From Orobanche coerulescens (Eukaryota; Streptophyta; Magnoliopsida; Lamiales; Orobanchaceae): 64,000 nt of DNA. The stretch is from assembly GCA_033398695.1 (NCBI GenBank), contig CM065802.1, positions 138,060,096 through 138,124,095 on the forward strand, given 5' to 3'. The notes below the pieces were generated by a model. That model did no database searches, was not told the origin of the DNA, and was given only the letters and a program-made list of their open reading frames with translations. A program made the translations under genes and the position numbers. Of the stretch, positions 38,763-49,054 are shown piece by piece (position 1 is the stretch's first letter; each line of letters begins with the position of its first letter).

Positions 38763-39289
38763 AAATTAAGGCTCCTCATAGCTCCTCGCGACGACGCGCA
38801 CGTGCGAAGTGCAAAGTGCGCCTCTAAAGCGCCCAATGCGACAAGTGTGACGTGAGACGTCGATATCGCAATCGCGGTCGCGGTTTTGGGCTCGGGTTCG
38901 AATGATGCTAAACACCGTCCTTGGTGTATTTTGAGCCTGCCTTGAGCTAGTCAAAACAAACTTGGTCCACTATGGTACACCATAAGGAGTAACACATGAT
39001 TACTCCTTACTTTTGGTGAAACTCTTTATAAGGTAGCTACAATTGCAACCTTTTTCCAATGTAGGATGTGACTCTTCACATCTCCACGTTTCCAATTCTC
39101 AATATATTTAAGTGTGTATGCATTAATTTCTCATTCATCTAATATTAGTTTTGAGAAAAATTAAATGCTAATCTCATCTACTCACAATATATATTATGAT
39201 TTCATAATTTATTTACAGAAAATGGAATCCACTTAAATAATTGGTCAAAGTTTGGGACAAATCCCTTCAATTGAACCAATATCCAACAC
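38763..39289 (-). repeat. 3' LTR (partial) of a minus-strand copia element
   Basis: On the minus strand a G-rich run (CATGTGGGG) is followed at 39289 by TGTTGGATATTGG, the usual copia polypurine tract and LTR start. Downstream are a TATA box (CTTATAAAG, plus 39030-39039) and the word GTGAAGAGTCACATCC. The end toward 38763 is not defined. Together with the pol end at 63927-64000 it belongs to a copia element split by later insertions. Confidence 0.65.
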
Positions 39290-39467
39290 CCCACATGAAT
39301 GAAAATTAATGTATGCATGTATGCATAGTCATTCGAAAGTTCTCGCAAATAATTATTGCATCAGGAATGGTAGCTTGTGGCTTTGAACCTTTCTTAGTGA
39401 AATACTATCGAATTTACTAGTTGCTTAGTGACGTGATGTCTTTAACTGTTCAGCCATTTATGTAAGC
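39290..39467 (-). mobile_element. 3' non-coding piece of the split copia, left of the gag-only copia
   Basis: 178 bp between the copia 3' LTR and the inserted gag-only copia. Joined with 60204-60361 and 63714-63926 it gives about 0.55 kb between the pol stop and the 3' LTR. It ends in taagc at 39463-39467, the likely target duplication (right copy taaac, 60204-60208, one mismatch). Confidence 0.55.
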
Positions 39468-40087
39468 TATTGGAAAATTTTGGTACCTTCACCGTTTGAA
39501 ATATACGCAGAGTATAATAGAGTTTTCAAACACTTTTGTGTTGTGGAAGCGTAATTAAATTGCGGAAGATAAATGACACAAGATTTATAGAGGTTTGACC
39601 AAACATGCCTATGTCCTCTCTTCGTATCTTTTTTCTTAGGCTTAAGATCAACCTCTGTGCCTCGTCTTCTATCGGTCCGAGGGATACCGTTACAATCTCG
39701 TCTTCTATCGGTCCGAGAAACTAGCTCTTGCATAGCTAGGTTCAAACTAGTTCATGAGTGGGACCATTAGGATTGTGGTATTGTAAATAGTTCCTAAACC
39801 GTTTTCCTTTTCTATCGGATAAGGAAGCAACCTATCTAGCTTTCGATGGGTACTAGACAAACCTCACTTGGATTTATATATGATTCTAATAATGCCGGAT
39901 CAACGATCCTAATAACACTGAATTAATCTACAATCCTTATATTTACTCTCGTGTATGGTTTCATGTATGAACACTCAAACACTTATCAATTAAGCATAAT
40001 TACAACAACAAAGATGTATACAATGATATATGATCAATATGTGATTTGCTTATAGTTACTGTGTTGATTGATACCAAATGACTTGGT

Positions 40088-40096
40088 ATTTATAGG
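40088..40096 (-). promoter_or_regulatory. TATA box of the gag-only copia LTR
   Basis: CTATAAATA on the minus strand, followed by TGATACCAAGTCATT-like sequence. The matching site in the other LTR is at about 43257-43265. Confidence 0.65.
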
Positions 40097-40129
40097 GCTC
40101 AACTAGCCGTTACTGCCTGCCTTCATTAG

Positions 40130-40620
40130 CGTGTCCTATTTCTTTCCTTTCGCGTGTGCTAATACCTCTTACGTACATTAATCTGCATGGTTACGTACGT
40201 TAATTGCTTCTTTCTTCAGTCCAGTAGCTTCTGCCTCTTTCATTATAGTGCGCTAACTTTCACTATTAGTGTGCGCTATCTGGTCTTCTTTTACAACAGT
40301 CTGAATGCTGAAAGTCTTCTTTCCAACGTTCATAATTGAAACTTAGCGTGCGCTAAGTTTTCTTCATAACGTGCGCTATCTGTTCATCACTGCATACGTC
40401 ACAAATGACCGTTTGATGTCCATGTTGAAATTCTTTCCAACGGATATATTCCTTCGTTAGCGTGCGTTAGCCTTCATCTGTAGTGTGCGCTAACTCAGTC
40501 ATTTGGCGTGCATTATTTCCAATGTGTTGCGTACGTTATCCATCAGGTGACACTTCAGGTGAGACATCAGTTGACTTTCTTAGCGTGCGTTAATATTTGT
40601 CCGTAGTGTGCGCTAAATCA
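40130..40620 (-). promoter_or_regulatory. Palindrome array upstream of the copia TATA box
   Basis: About a dozen variants of ttacgtacgttaa and ttagcgtgcgctaa are spread over 490 bp. Examples are gttacgtacgttaa near 40190, cttagcgtgcgctaagt near 40344, aacgtgcgctat near 40367, ttagcgtgcgttag near 40457, ttgcgtacgttat near 40538 and ttagcgtgcgttaa near 40580. In the second LTR the same array is at about 43295-43681 and continues beyond the inserted elements. Confidence 0.78.
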
Positions 40621-40766
40621 TCAGGTGACTTTTCAGGTCTGTTTCGAATGTCTTCGACTCCTTCGTTGTTTCGGCTTCGTCTTATTGATTTCTTTGTTGT
40701 TTTGGTTTGAACGATAATTCATCATCAAAACCAATTTATAATTATATAGAATATAATACTCCAACA

Positions 40767-41132
40767 ATCTCCCCCTTTTTGATGATGACAAAACAACCTT
40801 CGATGGGATTTTTATACCTACAAAATTAATACAATATACGAATGAAAATTTTTAGCTTTGTCCGATTCGTTTCTTCTCCCCATCTTTTCTTTTATCCTTT
40901 TCAACTACATTCCCCCCTTTAACAAACTCTCTACTCATGCTCTCTTCCCCTTTTTGTCATAATCAAAAAGTGCAATAATACAAATAGAATTGATTAAGTA
41001 TGACAATTAAACGGGTAAAACTCCCTCTGAAAAAATATATTTCCCCATTTTAAAAAATAGTAAATCCCCCTGAGTTAAATATCAATTGTTAAAAATATAA
41101 ATGATCAGAATACCAATTGATGGAAATATATT
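40767..41132 (-). other. Polypurine tract and 3' non-coding part of the gag-only copia
   Basis: On the minus strand AAAAAGGGGGAGAT (40767-40780) directly precedes the LTR start TGTTGG, the typical copia arrangement, within a TTTTGTCATCATC context. The remaining 350 bases are AT-rich and show no open frame. Confidence 0.75.
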
Positions 41133-42658
41133 AATTTTTATTTTTGGGGATCCAATCGACTCTCGGTTTTTCTTTTGAGACATAGACGATATTAGGTATA
41201 GTGGTTCCTTTTGGAATCTAAACTTTTTTAATTTTTATCGTCCGTCGTGGGCTTTTGCAATTCGAAATGTGATACCCAAGTTTTAAACATTTCTCACATT
41301 GGGGTACTTTAAAATTTAATAATTCGGTTTTATTATGCGGTTTGAATCCTAACCCCTGATTGTTTAAAGAGTATCTTTGAACGGAAAGCATTTGTTCAAA
41401 CTTGTCATTTCCACAATAAAATTTATTCGTTAAAACTTTAAGTTCGTTTTGAACTTTTGAAAGATCATTCTTTAATTTATTTTCAATTTCAAGACACTTC
41501 GAATTATCAGGTTCTAAAACTTCCACTTTTTCTTTTATTTTGGAAATTTCAATTTCCAACATTTTAATTTTCGATTTGAGGGATTTATTATCGAGTAAAG
41601 CATTTTGAAAATCGGTATGTAAAAGTTCGAATGCTTCAAATAATACATCATGAGACGAGGTACTAACCTGGCTTTCGACGTCGCTTTCGTAGAATGAGCT
41701 CTTTGCCATGAGTGCGAGGTTATTTTGAATATATTCATCGTTTTCCTCTTCGTCACTCCACGTGGCTATGAGAACTTCTTTCTTAGGATTTGAGCCTCGA
41801 CAATTTTTAGCAAAGTGGCCTGGTTTACCACAAATTCGACAGTTGTTGTCGAGTTTCTTAGATTCGCCGATTTGATGTCTGTCCTTCTCCGGTTCAATAA
41901 GTTTTGATACTTATTAATATTTTTGGCATAATATGCCAATTCTTCGTCATCTTCGTCCATCGGTATTTCTTCTTCTCTTGACATCTTAGACTTCAAAGCT
42001 ATTGCTTTCTTTCGATTTTGGCTTCGCATTTCGCGATTTTTGAACAATCTCATAATTTATTAGCGAACCTACAAGGGCGCTAAAGTTGAGCGTGTTGAGA
42101 TCTTTAGATTCCATGATCGCCGTCATGGTGCCATCCCATTCGCTAGGTAGTGATCGTAAGATTTTCTTGACTTTTTACTACTCGATAGCAGTTTCCCGAA
42201 CAAAGCAAGTCTATTGGTGATGACTGAAAATCGGTCGAACATGTTGGTGATGAACTCGTCACCCTTCATCATGAATAAATCATAGTCATGGAGAAGCATA
42301 TTAATCTTCGTCTCCTTGACTTGATTTGTTCCCTCATGTGTGATTTCAAAAATTTTCCAGATTTATTTTACACTTTCACACGAAGAAATACGGTTGACCT
42401 CCTCTGGATTTAAGGCACAATATAAAAGTTGAGTGGCTCGTTCTTCCAATACTCATCATTGTACTATTCGAAGCTCTTAAGTGACCCGTCAGATTTGGTT
42501 GGAATTTTCAGGCCAAGACAGATGATCTTACAGATTTCTATATCATAGGCACGAATGAAGATCGACATCTTTTTCTTCCAAGTCATGTAATTCGATCCGT
42601 CGAAAAATGGAGGTCGATTTAATGCAAGACCTTCGACTGGGGCAAATTAAAATGCCAT
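41133..42658 (-). pseudogene. Copia gag with CCHC knuckle, disrupted
   Basis: It starts at an ATG at 42658 shortly after the primer site; an early stop comes from a TTTTAA run. Recognisable parts in order are the N-terminal copia gag signature PPFFDGSNYMTWKKKM (about 42610), a helical gag region broken by several stops and frameshifts, and the knuckle CRICGKPGHFAKNC (41843-41798). Next come the acidic TWSDEEENDE and then a 163-codon open part (41709-41218) with a probable coiled coil (LKSKIKMLEIEISKIKEKVE). A second Cys/His pair, CEKCLKLGYHISNC, and the end motif RVDWIPK follow. A pol polyprotein would normally continue from here in copia elements; instead the polypurine tract follows after about 360 bases. 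Gag would coat the element RNA; this copy cannot encode it intact. Confidence 0.8.
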
Positions 42659-42704
42659 GGGATCGTCTTCTCCTCCGATGTTAAGCCGATTTTTATGGAT
42701 ACCT

Positions 42705-42716
42705 GCTCCGATACTA
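42705..42716 (-). other. Primer-binding site of the gag-only copia
   Basis: TAGTATCGGAGC on the minus strand differs at two positions from the Met-tRNA site TGGTATCAGAGC and lies a few bases after the LTR end. Confidence 0.75.
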
Positions 42717-43686
42717 ATTATTGAGAAATTTTGGTACCTTCGCTGTTTGAAATATACGCGGAGTATAATAGAGTTTTCAAACACTTTTGTGTTGCGGAAG
42801 CGTAATTAAATTGCGGAAGATAAACGATACAAGATTTATAGAGGTTCGGCAACGTGCCTACATCCTCTCTTCGTATCTCTTTCTTTAGGCTTAAGATCAA
42901 CCTCTGCGCCTCATCTTCTATCGGTCTGAGGGATACCGTTACACTCTTGTCTTTATGTCGGTCCAAGATAAACCGTTTTCCTTTTCTATCGGACAAGGAA
43001 GCAACCTATCTAGCTTTCGATGGGTACTAGACAAACTCACTTGGATTTAGATATGATTCTAATAATTCCGGATAAACGATCCTAATAACACCGAATAAAT
43101 CTACAATCCATATCTTTCCTCTCGTGTATGTTTTCGTGTATGAACACTCAAACACTTATCAAATAAGCACAATTACAACAACAAAGATGTATACAATGAT
43201 ATCTGATCAGTATGTGATTTGCTTGTAGTTGTGTTGATTGATACCAAATGACTTGGTATTTATAGGGCTCAACTAGCCGTTACTTCCTGCCTTCATTAGC
43301 GTGCGCTATTTCTTTCCTTTAGCGTGCGCTAAGACCTCTTACGTATGTTAATCTGCATGGTTACGTACGTTAACTGCTCCTTTCTTCAGTCCAGTAGCTT
43401 CTGACTCTTTCATTAGCGTGCGCTAACTTTCACTATTAGTGTGCGCTATCTGGTCTTCTTTTACAACAGTCTGAATGCTGAAAGTCTTCTTTCCAACATT
43501 CATAATTCAAACTTAGTGTGCGCTAAGTTTTCTTCATAGCGTGCGCTATCTATTCGTCACTGCATACGTCACAAATGACCGTTTGATCTCCGTGTTGAAA
43601 TTCTTTACAATGGATATATTCCTTCGTTAGCTTGCGTTAGCCTTCATTTGTAGCATGCGCTAACTCAGTGATTTAGCCTGCGTTGT

Positions 43687-46060
43687 TGTAAAACCCTAAA
43701 ATTGGAATACCTAATTTGCGTCTAATTTCGAATCTTTCCCTAAACTTTGTAATGATTTATTTTGAACCCTAACTATATGTTATGTATTAAAATTAAAATT
43801 AAAATTTACTAACCCGAGTTTATACCTATAATAAATAATTTGTAACATCCGAATGATGATTGGAATCCCACTAATCTCGGCTAATTATCACATACCATAA
43901 CCAAACCCAATTATGGGCTTTTAATTCCTTCCATTTTAAACCCCCGCGCAGTCCTAAACCCTAGTATTTATAACACGGCTTCTTTTGCCTCTCCCCCATT
44001 CTCACGTCCGAAGCAAAACACACACATAACACACTCCATCTGTTTTCCGCCGCCAAAGAAGAAGAAGAGGAGTGTTGGTGTATTCGATTCGAGCCTAAGC
44101 CTTTGTTCCATTCGATTTCTTTCGCCCTAGTCGACATCAGGTTCTTGATGTTCTCCTTTTGCTCTCTTTGATTCGACTTATGCATATGAAACTTGTCTAT
44201 TAATCAGATCTAAAATAAGTTAGACGTAGGGTTAGGAATTGGTTGTGATTTCATGTGAACAAACTGTCCAGAAATTACAAGCTGTTCAGAAATTGGGTCG
44301 TTTTGCACAAGGTGTAATTTAATGATAACGACATATTTTTGTATAATTCTTGAGCCTAAAACTAGGTTCATGATGTATACTATCCGAATATCTAATTTCA
44401 TGGTCATTGGATGTCGGAAATGTGGTCTTTTGATTTTTGGGAGTTCAAGTGTCAAAACTGGGAAGTCGAGTACGAAAATCAGTCGAGGTTTTTTATTTTT
44501 AGTTTTCAAATAAGAAGGAGTTAAGAGGTCTCCTTTTTCAGGAGTGATATATAAGTTATGTGTGACTTCTTGGAATTTTTGTAAATTTTTATGAAGTGTT
44601 CAAGTCGGTATAATAAATGTAAACTTTGGGGTGTACCTGCAGTTCACTTTCTGTACATGTTTGGAAAAATGATTTTTGAAATGGTGGTTGCACTTAATAA
44701 TAAATTCCGGGAACATTCATGTAAGCTCACAAGACATATAAGAACATGTGTAAATCATTGTAGCTTCTGTATTAGAGTATAGCTATGGTTTGCAAATTTG
44801 TAAAATTAAGGGTAAGACATACTAAAATCAGAAATTTGTTAAGAGGCTAAGTTTTTGTGATATTCATACCATTTAATATGTTTGAACCCTAAAATGCACT
44901 TGAACATTAATTATGATATAATTGGTCATATGTTACTCTAATTTCAATAATGAAATTCTAACTCGTGTAGATTCGTTGAAGAAGGCGTGACGTTGTTCCT
45001 TGTGTTCACTTTTCCGTTTGCTTTCATTTCGTTCGTTAAGGTACAGATATTCTGACCTTTCTCATAAGGTTTCTCATGATCCTTTCACATCTTTTGATTG
45101 CTTAGCTTCTGATTTTTTTGCCTTTGCTATGAGCCTTTCTGTTTATGACACTATGATATAAGCCTTTGATATGAGCCTTTGCTATGCACCCTCTGATATG
45201 AACCTATGATTATGATATTTCTGATGACCTTAGATTCTGTGTCATTACTATGGCATTCTGTTTTACCTTAAGTTTGATACCCGAGCTATCACTAGTCATG
45301 GGGGTTCCATGTCCATGTCGTTGATGCACCAATGGCATGACTCTAGGGTGGGGGAGTGATGACCCACCACGTCCCTTTTCTGTTATATGTTTATGAGCTC
45401 AAGAAGATATGTTTGGCCACTATGATTTCTGCAGGGGCATATGGATGCATCCTAGATATGATCTGTTATGTTATATGTTATGTTTCTGGTGATTGGTACT
45501 GTGTACAATACATGCCTTCACAATTCTGGGAGTTGATCACTCCATTATGCTACTTATGTTACTGATGAAGATTATGATTATGATATGATGATATGATATG
45601 TTTCTAGGTTCGTGGTAGATTTCTGACAAGCTTTACACCTTTTATACATTTTGATATACCTTTTGTTATTCCCCAATGCACCATATTCTGTTTTCTCATT
45701 TCAGTTTCATTACTTTGCTTTGTATATCTGTTCACTGAGCTTTTTAAGCTCAGCCGCATTTCTTTTTTCCGCAGCAGGTTATTAAGCTAGGAGCTGGGGC
45801 TATCTTTTGGGATGAGAGTAGGAGCTAAGTGCAGACTTACCCTAGACATCTTAGCTTTGACACTATGTTATTTCATTGTTTTGAGACTCGGATTATGATG
45901 TTTCCTTCATTTGGATTTTTTTGGAACTTATGTATTGTTTATGTCATGTTGACTTACATTTTGGTATTTATGATTAGACTTCCACTTGCTTTCTATTATG
46001 AATGTTCTGATCTGCCACCACAATGTGATACTTCTACCCTTGTCGGGTTGGGGTGTTACA
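43687..46060 (+). repeat. 5' LTR of the short-internal gypsy derivative
   Basis: 2374 bp, TGTAAAACCC to GGGTGTTACA. The likely TATA box is TATTTATAAC at 43964-43973. A short-unit repeat (GCCTTTG.TATGAGCC-like) is at about 45119-45212. No palindrome array lies upstream of the TATA box. Confidence 0.9.
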
Positions 46061-46629
46061 ATTATGGTATCGGAGCCCTATGCTTGACCTGTAGAGCTTA
46101 GGCTATGACCTGTGAGGATTGGGTAGACATTAGGTTTCCTTCTTCATCTTTTCCTTTCGTACTTCATCTTTATTTTTGACTTTTCTACGATTCATTGGAC
46201 CGTTTGAGATTCTTGATCGTATTGGTGAGGTTTCTTATCATCTGGCATCGTATTGGGGAGGTTTCTTATCGTCTGGCTCTACCTCCGTAGTTATCACACG
46301 TTCATGACGTCTTCCATGTATCTCTTCTGAGGGGATACAATTACCATCCGCTACATGTTGTGTCTTATCCTTTGGATCAGATCCAAGCTGATATGTCTCT
46401 TTCTGAGGAACCCGAAGCTATTTTGGATCGACAAGATAGGGTCATGAGAAACAAAGTCATTCCGTTTGTTAAAATTCTTTGGAAGAATCACCGAGAGCGT
46501 GAAGCTACCCGGGAAATCGAGGAATCAATGCGAACAAGTTATCCACATTTATTTTCGTAGTCTGGTACGTCTCTATTTCGCTTTCAATTCAATTTCGTGG
46601 ATGAAATTCTGTTTTTAGGAGGGAAGAGT
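46061..46629 (+). mobile_element. Residual internal region with primer site and polypurine tract
   Basis: ATGGTATCGGAGC (46064-46076) follows the LTR, with one change from the Met-tRNA site. TTTTTAGGAGGGAAGAGT precedes the right LTR. A 31-bp unit, atcgtattgg...tctggc, is repeated in tandem at 46216-46246 and 46247-46277. Translated, it corresponds to the G-E-V-S-Y-H-L segment of the integrase C-terminus. Confidence 0.85.
46348..46560 (+). pseudogene. Integrase C-terminal remnant with chromodomain
   Basis: The frame reads HVVSYPLDQIQADMSLSEEP and then EAILDRQDRVMRNKVIPFVK, ILWKNHREREATREIEESM and YPHLFS before a TAG at 46558-46560. This is the chromovirus chromodomain layout. A tryptophan normally found in the E-A-T-W-E motif is replaced by arginine (EATREIE). 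The only in-frame ATG is at 46393, which would leave 55 residues covering just the chromodomain. The rest of gag-pol is gone. Confidence 0.8.
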
Positions 46630-48994
46630 TGTAAAACCCTAAAATTCGAATTCCTAATTTGCGTCTAATTTTGAATTTTTCCCTTAACTTTGTAATGATT
46701 TATTTTGAACCATAACTATATATTATGTATTAAAATTAAAATTAAAATTTACTAACCCAAGTTTATTCCGATAATAAATAATTTGCAACATCCGAATGAT
46801 GATTGGAATCCCACTAATCTCGGCTAATTATCACATACCATAACCGAACCCAATTATGGGCTTTTAATTCCTTCCATTTAAAACCCCCGCGCAGCCCTAA
46901 ACTCTAGTATTTATAACGCGGCTTCTTTTGCCTCTCCCCCATTCTCACGTCCGAAGCAAAACACACACATAACACACTTTCCATCTGTTTTCCGCCGCCA
47001 AAGAAGAAGAAGAGTGTTGGTGTATTCGATTCGAGCCTAAGTCTTTGTTCCATTCGGTTTCTTTCGCCCTAGTCGACATCAGGTTCTTGATGTTCTCCTT
47101 TTGCTATCTTTGATTCGACTTATGCATATGAAACGTGTCTATTAATCAGATCTAAAATAAGTTAGACGTAGGGTTAGGAATTAGTTGTGATTTCATGTGA
47201 ACAAACTGTCCAGAAATTACAAGCTGTTCAGAAATTGGGTCATTTTACACAAGGTGTAATTTAATGATAACGACATGTTTTTGCATAATTATTGATCCCA
47301 AAACTAAGTTCATGATGTATACTATCCTAATATCTAATTTCATGGTCATTGGATGTCGGCAATGTGGTCTTTTGATTTTTGGGAGTTCAAGTGTCAAAAG
47401 TGGGAAGTCGAGTCTGAAAATCGGTCGATGTTTTTGATTTTTAGTTTTCAAATCACAAATATTTGAGAGCTCTACTTTTGCAGGAGTGATATATAAGTTA
47501 TGTGAGACTTCTTGGAATTTTTGTAGATTTTTATGAAGTGCTCAAGTCGGTATAATAAATGTAAACTTTGGGGTGTACCTGCAGTTCACTTTCTGTACAT
47601 GTTTGGATAAACGATTTTTGAAATGGTGGTTGTACTTAATAATAAATTCTGGAAACATTCATGTAAGCTCACAAGACATATAAGAACATGTGTAAATTAT
47701 TGTAGCTTCTGTATTGGAGTATAACTATGGTTTGCAAATTTGTAAAATTAAGGGTAAGACATACTAAAATCAGAAATTTGTTAAGAGGCTAAGTTTTTGT
47801 GATATTCATACCATTTAATATGTTTGAACCCTAAAATGCACTTGAACATTAATTATGATATAATTGGTCATATGTTACTCTATTTCCAATAACGAAATCC
47901 TAACTCGTGCAGATTCGTTGAAGAAGGCGTGACGTTGTTCCTTGTGTTCACTTTTCCATTTGCTTTCATTTCCTTCATTAAGGTACAGATATTCTAACCT
48001 TTCTCATAAGGTTTCTCATGATCCTTTCACATCTTTTGATTGATTAGCTTCTGATTTTGATGCCTTTGCTATGAGCCTTTCTGTTTATGACACTATGATA
48101 TAAGCCTTTGATATGAGCCTTTGCTATGCACCCTCTGATATGAACCTATGATTATGATATTTCTGATGACCTTAGATTCTTTGTCATTACAATGGCATTC
48201 TGTTTGACCTTCAGTTTGATACCCGAACTATCACTAGTCATGGGGGTTCTATGTCCGTGTCATTTATGCACCAATGGCATGACTCTAGGGTGGGGGAGTG
48301 ATGACCCACCACGTCCCTTTTCTGTTATATGTTTATGAGCTCAAGAAGATATGTTTGATTTCTGCAGGGGCGTATGGATGCATCCTAGATCTGATCTGTT
48401 ATGTTATATGTTATATTTCTGGTGATTGGTACTGTGTGCAATACATGCCTTCATAATTCTGGGAGCTGATCACTCCATTATGCTACTTATGTTACTGATG
48501 AAGATTATGATTATGATATGATGATATGATATGTTTCTGGGCTCGTGGTAGATTTCTGACAATCTTTACACCTTTGATACATTTTGATATACCTTTTGTT
48601 ATTCCCCAATGCATCATATTCTGTTTTCTCATTTCAGTTTCATTACTTTTCTTTGTATATCTGTTCACTGAGCTTTTTAAGCTCAGCCGCATTTCTTTTC
48701 TCCGCGGCAGGTTATTAAGCTAGGAGCTGGGGCTATCTTTTGGGATGAGAGTATGAGCTGAGTGCAGACTTACCCTAGACATCTTAGCTTTGACACTATG
48801 TTATTTCATTGTTTTGAGACTCAGATTATGATGTTTCCTTCATTTGGATTTCTTTTGGAACTTATGTATTGTTTAAGTCATGTTGACTTACATTTTGGTA
48901 TTTATGATTAGAATTCCGCTTGCGTTTTATTATGTATGTTCTGATCTGCAACCAAAATGTGATACTTCTACCCTTGTCGGGTTGGGGTGTTACA
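46630..48994 (+). repeat. 3' LTR of the short-internal gypsy derivative
   Basis: 2365 bp, same layout as 43687-46060, with scattered substitutions and a few small indels (for example a loss near 48355 of about 15 bases). It ends GGGTGTTACA, followed by the target copy gttgt. Confidence 0.9.
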
Positions 48995-49054
48995 GTTGTT
49001 TACACTATGTTGCGTACGTTATCCATCAGGTGACACTTCTGGTGAGACATCAAG

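Larger units (their letters stand above)
39468..40766 (-). repeat. 3' LTR of the gag-only copia
   Basis: About 1.3 kb, intact. The minus-strand TATA box CTATAAATA is at 40088-40096, and the palindrome array upstream of it is at 40130-40620. It aligns base by base with 42719-43686 and then, across the two inserts, with 49000-49049 and 60009-60203. Confidence 0.87.
43687..48994 (+). mobile_element. Short-internal gypsy derivative with 2.37-kb LTRs
   Basis: A 5308-bp insert flanked by gttgt (43682-43686 and 48995-48999). Two similar LTRs enclose only 569 bp, which hold a Met-type primer site, the very end of an integrase with chromodomain, and a polypurine tract. It is therefore a large internal deletion of a chromovirus (del/Tekay-like), non-autonomous but with all the cis signals. 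Confidence 0.9.
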
